Source: Laguncularia racemosa (lineage: Eukaryota > Streptophyta > Magnoliopsida > Myrtales > Combretaceae). Taken from it: a stretch of DNA of 64,000 nucleotides. The notes beneath the pieces are model-generated. The model had not been told where the DNA came from, ran no database searches, and was given only the letters and a program-made list of their open reading frames with translations. The position numbers and the translations under genes were made by a program. The stretch covers positions 9,703,559-9,767,558 of the forward strand of contig JBBMOL010000008.1 of the NCBI GenBank assembly GCA_037954665.1, in the 5' to 3' direction. Shown in pieces: positions 36,641-49,000 of this stretch. The first letter of the stretch is position 1, and every line of letters starts with the position of its first letter.

Positions 36641-37039
36641 CAAGTAGAAAATTGCGGAGCGAAGGATATTTCCAATTAAAATATAATTTATATAATGTAT
36701 GGATATCGATAGAGATTAATCAGTCAACCCTTTCTTTTTCTTTTTCTTTTTCTTTTTTTCTTTTCTTTGCCTTTACCTTGCGCCATATTCTCTCAGATTT
36801 CAGCGAGTGCGAGTGTCAGAGTGACAGAGTGACCACTGCACTCTTTTTACTGAAGAAAGCGTGTGCACAAGAGGGAGATCCAGTGTCCATCACTGCCAAA
36901 TTTGACTTAACACGAGCCAGAACAATTACACACACACACTCTCTCTCTCTCTCTCTCATCAAACAAATTTGCCTTTTTAATTTCAGTTTTTGGTGGTTAT
37001 ATTGAATTTCATGTATTCCACATTGTCCAAACTGACACG
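36641..37039 (+). promoter_or_regulatory. Promoter and 5' UTR region of the GAUT7-type gene
   Basis: A TATA-like TTTATATAATG lies near 36687. It is followed by a (CTTTTT)n tract at 36729-36768 and (CT)n at about 36939-36957, typical of plant core promoters and leaders. A 5' UTR intron ending at TTTCAG near 36985 is possible but unproven. Confidence 0.45.
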
Positions 37040-37043
37040 ATGA
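37011..37043 (+). promoter_or_regulatory. Upstream ORF of ten codons whose stop overlaps the GAUT7 start
   Basis: ATG at 37011 opens a ten-residue frame (MYSTLSKLTR) that ends at TGA 37041-37043. The main ATG is 37040-37042, so start and stop share ATGA. If present in the mRNA this could couple main-frame initiation to uORF termination. Regulation is inference. Confidence 0.5.
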
Positions 37044-40000
37044 AAGGTCCCGCTGCCACCACATCCGGTGGTACTGGCGGCGGAAAACGGCGATCCAGAG
37101 GTCTCGTCACTGCTGTTTGGGTTCTCGTATTGCTCTCTCTCTTCGTTCCTTTAGGATTTCTCCTTGGCCGCTTTCATAATCCTTCTACCTCCAGTATCTT
37201 CTCTCTCTCTCTTTCCTTAATTAGGTTAAATGGCGTTGTTTGTATGGTATAAGTAAATCTTTGACGTAATGGTGGGGTTTTTTATTTGCTAATTCACTGA
37301 AATTTGAATATTTAATTTCTATTTGTAGCGAATTAGACGGCATTATTCTTATTTTTATTTGGTACCTTATCCATTACTTATTTATTTATATGTTTTGCAG
37401 TTATTGCCTCTGATCGAAGCAGCTCTGCATCTGTAAGAATCTTGTATTATTTTGTCTTCACTTTGTTTTTTCGTTTCTGCTAACAGTGTTCTGAGTAAAC
37501 TAGCTTTCATCCCCCTACGAACTTACCCCGGAATTTGAGCAAATCCATATTGACTTGAGTATAAAATCGTTTTAATATAAATTCATGTAGAATCACGAGT
37601 ATAAAGTTGCTTTTAATTGAGTTTATTGATTCTATATATTTTAGTCAAATGGGTTAAAAATTGAAAAATATAACTTAACTTTTACAAAATATAAATATTA
37701 TTAATTCTTTAAAAGAATTGAAATTATAATGTAAGGTAATATTGATAGTAATACCAATAATAATGATAGTATTGATAATAAAGATAATGATGATAATTAT
37801 GGTGAAAAGAGGGTTAACAATAATTTTAATTTTGATGATGATAAAGAGATAGGGATGATTTTTTAGTATTGTATTTTATTATTTAATTTATTTTATATTG
37901 ATATTGTTATTTATATTATAGTTTTATATATTAGCTTAACAACTTATACTAATTTATTTATATTATAAGTATATAAAGTATATAATTTTTATTATAAATT
38001 ATAACTAAAATTTATATTAAATTTCTTTATTTCATTTTATATTTCATATTTTTTAATGATTATAATAAACATATGTATAGCTTTTGAAAGCTATTTTATA
38101 TAGGTTTTAGAAACTTACGTTTTTACGTTTGAATTTTATATTCTAATTCTATGGATCTTCTAACGATTTTAAGTAAAATCACGAATTTGACAACCTTGCA
38201 TGGAACAAAAAAAAGATAACTAGTACAGTAGATACAGTAAATCTAGTTTAGATACCAAAATCAACAGCTTCCAACACTCCCTCTCAAGCTTGCTTGTAGA
38301 TATCTCCTGAGACAGCTTGCTAGTCAGATATTCAAATTGAGACTTATTTAGGCTGTTAGTGAGAATTTCAATGGCTGGCTCCATTGTTGGAATAAAGCTG
38401 ATGCGAATAATTCCAGTTTCACTACTCTCCTTGATGAAATGCTTATATATCTCCACATGTTTAGTTTGATCATGCATCACTGGTGCTATGAGCAATAGCA
38501 ACAGCAGCTTTATTATCATAATGGAGTTCAGTTGGTTGTTTCCCATCAATGTGCAACTCCTTCAACAACCATTTTATTCATAGGACTTCACAAATTCCAA
38601 GTTCCATTGACCTAAATCTGGCTTTAGAACTACTTCTCATAATCACATTCTATTTCTTGCTACTTCAAGTCACTAGATTTCGGCTAACAAGGGTACAATA
38701 GGCGGAGGTTGATTGCATCACTACTGGCTCAATCCATGTCTATGAAGGCTTCTACCCAGGTTCCATTACTTTTCAAACGACAATCTTTTCCCTGGATTTT
38801 CCTTTAGATATTGGAGATCCTATAAACAGCATTGCAGTGTTGTTTACCAGGTGATTGCATGAATTAGATTAGTGTGCTTACAGCAAAAATGTTTGGATGT
38901 GTGTGCCACATATAGATCAATCTTTTAACTAGGTGCTGATATCTGCTTAGATTCTCAACCTCATCTAGAATTTCAAGTTCCAACCACACATTAAAATCAA
39001 TGGGCATGTCAGTCAATCTACTCCCTAACGTTCCAATTTCCTTCAGCAAATCAATGGTGTATTTTTGTTGCGTTACAAACACACCATCCCTTGTTCTGGC
39101 ATATTCCATGCCTAGAGAATACTTCAAAGCTCCTGAGTTTTTTAAGTCAAAGACTGCTGAAGTTTCTAAGCTTCAAAATTTGTGCATGTAATCTCCTGTC
39201 AAAATAATGTCATCAACATATTCAATAAGAATTGCAATCTTTCCACCATTGGATGCTTGTAGAAGAGGGTATGGTCAAAGTTGCTTTACATGTAGCCAAA
39301 TGTTTTCACAACTATTCTTAAGCACTCAAACTAGGTGCGTGTTGACTGCTTGAGCTCATAGAGTGCTTTGTGAAGTCCACATGCCTTCACTTTATCATGC
39401 TTCCCCTCAAAAATGTTATTAAGATTTTCATTTAAAAGGCATTCTCTACATTCAACTGATGTAAAAGCTGATTGCGATTCATGTCCAGTCATAATAGAAT
39501 TCGAATAGAATTTAGTTTTGTAATAGGTGCAAAATTATCCTGGTATTCAATGCGATGAGTCTATGTAAATGCTTTTGTAACTTACCTGGCTCTGTGCCTC
39601 CCTACACTTCAATCAGCTTTTGCTCATTTGAAAACCCAGTTACACCCCACCTTCTTTCTTGATGACAAATCAACAGAATCCTAGGTATGATTCCTTGTAA
39701 GTTGTAAGGGCATTTATTTCTTCCAAAACTGCTGAATTCCAATTTGTGTCGCCTTGTACCTCCTCAACAATTCTATGGCACAAACAGGTCAATCATGTTT
39801 GAAATGAAGTTACGAATAGATCCTCAGATTTGAATGGAAATGGTTTCTTTTAATTTTCATCATTTCAATTTCTCTCGATTTACAAATTATAATCAGATTA
39901 TTTAAAAATTTGAATAACCTCATATCATCATTGTGTTTTTTGGAGGAAAGGGTAGATTTTCATTAATTATATGATATGGTAAAAGTATAACATATAACAA

Positions 40001-43000
40001 AACTATAAAAAACATAGAGCTTACAAGAGACCTAAAATCTCGAGCAAAACACCTAACAAAACAAAAAGGGTGCACAGATCAACTTCCTTGTAATCTCATG
40101 TTATCATTCTAATGTCATTAACTTTTTTATAATCTCAACCATTAATTATATGTGACAGTATTTTAAGGAAGTAAATTGAGATGATCCAAATCTGATTTGG
40201 GTTCTAGTGGGGCTGCACACTTCTAAATTGAATAGAAAGATTTTGAAGCACAAAAGACTATTGGATATCTTGCCTTTCCTAGGAGTGAAGTAAGACTTTC
40301 GTGGACATCTTAGGCCATTCAAGATGAGGTCTAATAGTGAAATATACACAAGATATTTATAGAGATTGCCACATGAGATAATGCCATAATCCTAGGAATT
40401 AGCTGCTAGAGTATATCTTAGGCAGCAAAATGAAAACTAACATACAAGGAACAAATAAGATAAGATTAAATACAATAGATATTGTATATCTAGCTTAGAC
40501 ACAAACTATTGCTTCCAACTCTTAATAACAATAATAATGGGAAAATTTCAAGTAAAGGGATTAATATTTGATGTAGTTAAAATTTTTAAGTAGTTAAAAT
40601 AAAGATCAAGATTATGCTAAGCAATTAAAATAGAAGATTAAACTTTCAAGTGGTTAAAGTAGAGAATTAATACTATGTTTAGTGGTTTAAATGAAAGATT
40701 CCGTTATTATTTTATAAATGTGTCATGTCAGCTTAATTTAATGGTTTTATAATAGCATAGTGATAAGATTCTCTATTTGAATCACTTAACATAATATTAA
40801 TCTTTTATTTTAACTACTTGAAGTTTGATCTCTATTTGAATTTGACCTAAAGATTGATTCCCTCACTTTTAATTTTCTTTAATAATAACATAAAATCATA
40901 TATCCTTGCGAAGTTTTGTCACGTAGACAAGTAAAACTTGCATTGACAGTTACTATTAAGTGCTCCCTGTGTTTGTGATCAAAACTGTTATTTTTGTTTT
41001 GAGATTAGTCATGCTAGAAAGCAGTAAAGTAATGATTGATTATCCTCACTTAATGTTTGTGCTAAGACTTACATATGTGGCATGTATATTTTAAATATTG
41101 CCATGTCAGCAAGTTTTCAGGTAGAGGAAAATGTATTGTGATTGAGTCTGGCTTTAATGTTTCAACACTTGCAATTTTAGGTGACAAATATGGATATTTT
41201 ATTGTAAGTCGGCTTAAAAATTCTGATGGATGGATCTTGGACTTGAATGCACTGTAATGATGATTTTATGAAATTTCTCTACTGTAGTTATTTTAGTGTT
41301 AGTTGGAAGTAAGTATTGTTCGTTTGATATGAATTCAGGATAATTTGAGGAGTTATGAGGGGATCAATGATGACAGTGTGGGGAACCCGTCTGAGGTAAT
41401 TGCATTGGACCTATTGTGTCACATTGTTTAGATATTTCTGGGGTCAATAAGAAGGAAAGATGCCAGTAGTATAGACTGGTTGTACTTTTGGGGTTTTCTG
41501 TCGTCAGCGGGTTCTTTGAACACTACTTGTTCAATAACTGTTGCTTTGGCTCGTGATGCAGAAGGCTCCACCACTTCATGCTGAAGAGCATATCAAGAAA
41601 TTGACACCAACTGTTTCCAAGGTATGCTTCATAACATATATTCATGTTGTGTACTGGAAGGAATCAGATTTTGTTGTCACTGGATTACATATTACTTTGT
41701 TTCATTATTAGACTTGTAAATGCGTGCTTTATACTGGGCATGCTGACACCTGGGATGAGAGCTTCTCAGTGTTTATAAGAATTTCTTTTAGAATGGCTCA
41801 GTCTCTAAAAGCAGAGCATGAACTGGAGCTTTTAGCTTTTGCTATCACATTAACTTTTGCTAAAATTTAAAGGGAAGATTACACATTTCTCCTGTATGAT
41901 TTGTCTGTCACCTTTTACTATATTAAGAAAATGAGAGAGTTCCATATGCATGCTCTTCTTTAGATATAAATGTGATGGCCTACTCTAAGATGCACTATGA
42001 ACAGAACCATAAGGGGACCACATACATTCATTTATAATGTCTTGATTTTCACCATTATTTGAATCGATTTGTGTTTCTTCTCTCACATTTGAACTGCTTG
42101 AATGCAAATTCAGGTCATTCAAGATGATGTCTAATAGTGAAATGAATGAAAAAGTTTTTCCTCTCATTGGCTTAGTATCTAGATCTGCATCAGTGCATAT
42201 TATGTGCAATATGCCTAAGAATGTATCTCTGCTTTGTCTTTATGAAAACTCAAATTCATCAAGACTACTCTGATAAACAACAGACAAAATACATCAGCCC
42301 CACATTGAAGGAATTCAATCACCTAAAAGTACAAAGAGGAAAAATGTAAATGGGCGCTTTTGCCTATCTTGATCATACCTGGAGCTCTTGAGCTTATAGT
42401 TCAGTCTGCACTATTATTGCATTTACCCAATAAGTCCCGATGAAAGTAACTTATTACCATAGAGCTCCTTAAAGTAACAATAGAGGAGAAGATGATCAAC
42501 TTATAATCATCACTCATGCACACTAAGAATCTATCAGTTGAGACATGCCATCGTTTTAATAGGTCCTGGCTACTGAGCATATAGCTTAGTGTATGTTGTC
42601 ATGGATGTATTGTATAAGTCCTGATCAAGTTAAATACTTATAACTATCTTCAAAAGGAATAGTGAAGGAGAAAATGATCGACAGATTGATTGCCACTCTT
42701 AACATAACTTACATTTATAGACTAAGGCATTGAGTCATATCTATAGTTTCTTCATTTTGAATATAATTTCCTTGCGAGCCTTCTATGAAGATTAAAACTC
42801 TTGATGATGCTAGAGATCTTGAGATAATATTCCAATCGAAATTTAATCTTTTGCTGAGGGGACTCAATATCAAATTGGTAATGTTTGGAGTATCTTGTGT
42901 CAGGAAAATAATCTGTATTTTTTGCTTTTATTGATTAGGAGATGTTGATAGATCTATGTATATCTTTATTAAGGGAAATTTAGAATGATAATTTTGTATA

Positions 43001-46000
43001 TATATACTTTTGGGTAGACATTTGTATTAATAAGTTTTCATAGAATTGCTTGATTGATAATAGCGATAAACAAGAGGAGTTATTATACTAAATACAGTAA
43101 TAAGGAGATTGGAGATTTTCTCTCAACAAGCCTTAAAGGGATGCATGTGTTTCCTCTGACAAGTGCTTCAAACACCAATCATTATAGGTTTCAACTATAA
43201 GGTAAGTAACTCTAATAAACTAAAACACATTTCAAACACCGATTTCACTAAATTGTTCTGACCAGATTTATAACTCGTGTACATAACAATTTGGTACCAG
43301 AGTTGGTTATTTGGGTGAATCTAGGGTTTTCAAAGACAATTTTCTAGCATTCTTTGAACAATATTAATTGGATTAGCAAGGAAAGTTAAAGAATGACAAA
43401 CTTTATGGATGAGTTGGATGCGTCTAGAGTAAGGAGACAATGTTGCTAGCAATGCTAGTGTCGGCCAACAGTTTTCCGAACTCTCAATGCGTGGCTTCCC
43501 CAGACTGTGGTGAAGGTGAAGGAAGCGCAAAACTCTGTTGTCATCGGTGGCCTTTCTGGTCACCATTGTGCACTTCATGCCTCTTCTTTTGACCATGTTG
43601 GCTGCAAATGCATTGGCAGTGGTCCACGTGGTTGAGGTTCAAGTGTCTCTATCACTAGTTTCCATGCAAGATCTACATCTAATTGAGGGTTGAATTGACT
43701 GGATCTTTGTGTTGCATTAACTCAAGCTAGTTTTTTCAGCATGCGAGTGCACCAATGGCCCACTTTCATGGCTAAATAGACGTGAAAATTTTTTTAGTAC
43801 CTAAACATACCGATGACTGAATGGGTGGGTTTAGCATCCCTCCATCTGATAGAGAGGGCCTAAATTCAGTACCATCATGCTGCATAGGAGGAACTGGCAT
43901 TATTAGGGGATAGATTCTAGGAGTAGTGCCACATACAATTTTGTTTGTCAATCAATTTTAATCCTTTGGGTAAGTTAGTAAAGTTGAGTGACACATGGTA
44001 GTATGCTGGGCAATTCCAAATGCTATTGGCGGATGCACCAAGTGTGACCCCTTATACATTATGTAGCTCTTTTCACTTTAGGGTTATTGAAGGTTATCTA
44101 GGTTGATGTGGAGCTCCAAGTTTCTGGAATTTGATTACTACTTTGAGCCTAACCAAAGCCTATGAGAGGATGTTGGAGCTCAAATTATATCCACACCTAG
44201 AAATCAAGATGTTACAACATTGGTAGGTGGAGGGAGTTTTTTGGAGGCAAATATAGTACAAGTTGTTAGTTCTTCTATTGATATTAAATGATTGCATCAT
44301 TTAAAAAGAATATAGGTTGTCGAGTTAAAGGATTGTGTGTGATGACTCCTCCATTCAAGAGTACCACTACAGGAAGCTTTTCTAGCAAGAGTTAATTGAG
44401 GATAAGGAGTCAAAGGATGAAGATGAGATGAGTGGAAAGGTTGAGTTTTGTCCAATTTGAGCTTGAACTCACTATTCAAGTAGGGAGTGATTTTAGGAAT
44501 ATTTTTATATTAGGAAATAATTAGCTAGTTGTAAATAATAGCCCTAGGACTATGAAACAAGGGGTTATTCTAGACCTATACCGAGATATTGATTCCTTAA
44601 GAGATATTATTAGATTTATGTGTTTCTTTATTTAGGGAGAGCTAGGGATGATAATTTTGTATGGCTAAATGTTCATACAATGGTGATAACCAAGCATATA
44701 GCTATTATCCTAAATATAGTTCTAAGAGATGGGAAAGTTTTCTCTTAATGAGTCTTCAAGAGATTGCAGTGCTCTCTTTATTGAGCATCCAAAACACTTG
44801 TTACCTAGGTTCAAACTGTAAGGGAAGAAACATTAACAAACTAAAACACATTGTAAACACCAAGTTCTTTGTAAATCGTCCGTTGACTAGATGTATAACC
44901 TGTCTATATGACAGTGAACAATCTTTAATCAGAAAAATGGGTCTATCCTTTGTCTTTACTCTAAGCAGTCCCCATCCAGGAGATCAAACAACTTGCAGAG
45001 TGATTCAAGGTTCCAGTTCTTTGCATTCTTGACAAAAGAAGCCCAATGGCTTGTAATTTGGTGAGTCTCATTGTGGCCGTTCATCTCAAACAGTATCTTT
45101 ATATGAATAACATGGGTAAATGACACGTCTTAGACTAAGGTGCTCAATCGTGGTCAACTAGCTTAGTAGAAAATTTTGAGATTGGTTGATAAAAAATAAA
45201 TTGATCAAATATTCGATAATCCAATGGTTGATATATCTGAATATCTCAACAATCTGGAATTCAGTCGATGTTATCATACAGAAATACCTAACATTTCTTT
45301 AATGCCACGCAATCCTTGGGAATTCTAATGCTTGATTTAAATTTAATAAAAATTTGTGGTGGATGTTTTAGTTATTGAAAGCATGTTGGCTTACTCATTT
45401 TATCATTGCATTTTCATTTGTCAGGATGTATATAGTAGCTTTGCTACTGGAGCTAAAAACCATAGCAGTGTTATGGTCCCCAAGGATAGAAGAGAAAACG
45501 GTAAGGGTCCATTTTGAAATTTCTAGACTATGTTGATTTTCTGTCCTTATTTTCATCTGTAAGTTTTTGTAGGTCTTCTATTCCCACCTCCTATGGTGCC
45601 ACAAAGGCCGTCAAAGCCAAATGTATGTTGTCTGAGCTCTATGAAGTCTAAAATTTCCATTTCTATATCAGTGTAGAGATTGAGAGTTATGTAAAATCTT
45701 GTGCCAGGTCAGCAATGGGGGTCGTGCAGAAGTCACTGGCAATTGCAATGTTGTTTCTGTTGATGACAATGGCAAATCTTGTGAATTGAAATTTGGGGGC
45801 TACTGCTTATGGCATAAAGAGCATTGGAAACGTATGAATGATTCCATAGTAAAGAAATTGAAAGATCGGCTTTTTGTTGCTAGGGCATACTTTCCTACCA
45901 TCGCAAAGATACCTGCGGAAGACAAGTTTTCTCATGAATTACGGCAAAATATTCAAGATTTTGAGCATGTTCTTAGTGAACATTCAACTGATACCAATCT

Positions 46001-49000
46001 TCCACCCCAGTGAGTCATGCCTCTTATGAGATGTTTGTTGTACTTTAATTGCACAATTTTAGAATTTTTTTAAGCTGACAAGATGTCAACTATTGCATTG
46101 TAAATTTCCAAACTCTAACCAATTATGTACAAAATCTTTTTTTTTTTTTGTTTGTAATTTCTCCCTGAGAAAAGGTTATTGAACACATTTTTGTCCATAT
46201 ACTTGCTTTGGCTATAGTACTTATTTCTTGTTATGTTTTGATAAAGGAGAAAAGTTACATATTACAAGACAGATGTTTGAATTCAAGTCTAAACAAAGGA
46301 TGAAAATTTTCCATAGTACAAGAGGAAATAAACATTATTAAAGGTGGAGTAATTATAGTACATCGCTATGCATAACTCTATTAGACATTGCTGATATGGC
46401 ACATTCCACATCAATATCCACTTTGGCACTTAATGTGCCACATTAGCGATACTCTATTAAATAATTCTTCATTTCCTCATTGTACCACGCAAACCTTTTA
46501 TATTCTATTTGAGCTTGGACCTAAATATTTTTCCTATCTTGTAATTTTTCCTTTGATAGAGGATTGGTTTTGTACTCTCTTGTACATTGTTATGCACATG
46601 CTTGTAGATCTAGCATATTTTAGGACATAAACATGGGGCCTTGAGGCTTGGAGTTTTAAAATGAGGTAATGAGTTCATGTACACTGGTGATCATTATGCT
46701 TTGCTTGGTTTTGTGCTAAACATCTTATTCAGTATCACTTTTCATTCTAAGAAAGGGTGAGAAAACTGTTTGTAATTGAAAATGGTTATGCCCTTTGATG
46801 AGAAAAAAATAAGGAAGTAATTAAGACAAACTATCAATGTGCAAAGACAACTTTTAGAGTCACTTGTTAGGCATTGCAACACCTTAGAGACTAAATGTTC
46901 TAAATAGGGGGTGCAGAGGACCTAACATGACATGGAGTGAACAAATGGAAATGATATGACATACTTAGATACTAGAGGAATGTGATTTGCGATGTAGTGA
47001 CAACGGCAAGATTGGATCATACAGGCTTACAACCGTACTGTTTAATGGGTGTAGATGTTACACGCAACAGTTAGCTCGCATTCACAGGAAGGGATAACAC
47101 CTTTTGCACATGTGTATTCATGAAGAGGAAGAACCCTGAATAATCGGAGGTTGTCAGGTGTCTTAGTCTATTGTGTACTGTGTTAGTGGTCCTAGGATTA
47201 TGTGATTGGTGTACTGTGTATTGTGTTGTGTCCTTGTAATTTGTGTAGTACGTACTGGGGTTGTAATCTGTGTCTTGTAGTCTGTTAGGATACACCAGTA
47301 GTGGGTATCTGGTTAGTGGATGTGTGGTGGCAGCAGGGAACATGGGGGAAGTTACTGTAGAGTATGCGTACCAAGTAGTGGGGGAGAAGAAAACCGAGAA
47401 CTGCAATTGTATTGTACAAAAAGGAGTTGTCTCTATCAATGAAACTCACTTCAATTTCCAACTAAAACACTGGTGATTTACACTTAAGCGATCGTTGGGT
47501 TCTCTCCAATGAGCCCGAAACCCTAATAATTATCATAGGTAAATGAGGAAGGAGAACCTTAAAATCTATACTAGAGCCAGACCTAATAATTGACAAATCA
47601 GAAGTAGGGACAGTGGAAAGATCCTGTAACAATAGGCTTGAGTATTATTGAAGAATATTAAGAGAAATTACGAGATTTATATTTATTTTTGTCAATCTTT
47701 ATTTGTTAGGAATCTATCTTGTTACTTCTGTCTCAGATTCTGTGGAGAATATATGTATCTCTTAGAAGTTCTAGTCACATCTTTCATCTTCATATCTTGT
47801 AGATACTTGTGTATATATATGCACAGAAGCAGCTATGAATAAAATTTATGGGTTTTACACCATAAAATTGCTGAAGGAAACTGAAATTGCTACGTGCATT
47901 GGTGCTGACAAATCTACCGAAAACATGGCTTTTTTTTTTTAGTATGCACTGGAGGCAACTATCAAATTGCATTGCAATGGTGTATTTAGGTCTAATTATA
48001 ATGGCTGGAAGTATCTCTTTTTTTTTTGCCTGCTCTTTTACAAAAATTTTATTGCCCTCCTGTTGCTGGCTGCATCAGCTGTTGGCCTGACTCTGTGATC
48101 ACTATATATACTAGGGGAGATATATTGTAGTTTTACCCTTTTATGGGTATGTATGATCTATGTATTTTAGCTAAAATAAGTTTAGTATTCCTTAGACCTC
48201 TTTCCTCCTTTTGTCTTGGTTCTTATTATGATGTGTTGCCTTTGGTAATACTTGCTTCTCCTAATGGCATCATCTTTTTCATTTGCCTACTTTTCTTAAT
48301 TGGTTTTCTTCACCTGCTCTAGTACTCTAGCTTTTTGTACTCCTTGCTTTGTAGAATTGGAGAGAAGCTGCGGAGAATGGAGGCTGCCATAGACAAAGCC
48401 AAATCATTCCCAGTAGATTGTAAAAATATTGACAAAAAATTGAGACAAATTATGGATTTGACAGAAGATGAAGCCAACCTCCATATAAAGCAGAGTGCTT
48501 TCCTCTATCAAATAGCTGTCCAGACAATGCCAAAGAGTCTTCACTGCCTCTCTATGAGACTCACTGTGGAGCATTTTCTGTCATCCTCTGAAGATACGGA
48601 GCTCCTTGTGGCCAAGAAGTATATAGACCCGGAGTTGCTCCATATAGTAATTTTTTCCAACAATGTACTTGCATCTTCTGTTGTGATCAATTCCACTGTT
48701 ATGCACGCAAAGGTATCATTTAGTTTTCTTTGCTGTTATCTGGAAATACATAATAGGTCCTCCAATGACTTCTCATTTTGCTATTTTTCAGGAAACTGGA
48801 AATTTAGTTTTCATATTGTAACAGATACACAGACTTACTATGCTATGAAGCAATGGTTCTTTAGAAATACTTACAAAGAAGCCACAGTTCAAGTTTTGCT
48901 CATTGAACAAACTGATATGGACTCCCATGAAAGAGCTGCATTTTTACCTTTGTATTCATCAGAGGAGTTCCGCATTTCTTTTGATAGCATCAGTAATCTA

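Noticed and set aside
36652..37005. 117-codon open frame upstream of GAUT7
   Set aside because: It consists of CT and CTTTTT repeats in the promoter and leader, and does not join the GAUT7 frame.
44661..45032. 123-codon open frame in GAUT7 intron 4
   Set aside because: It overlaps the 3' LTR of the non-autonomous element and has no recognisable domain.
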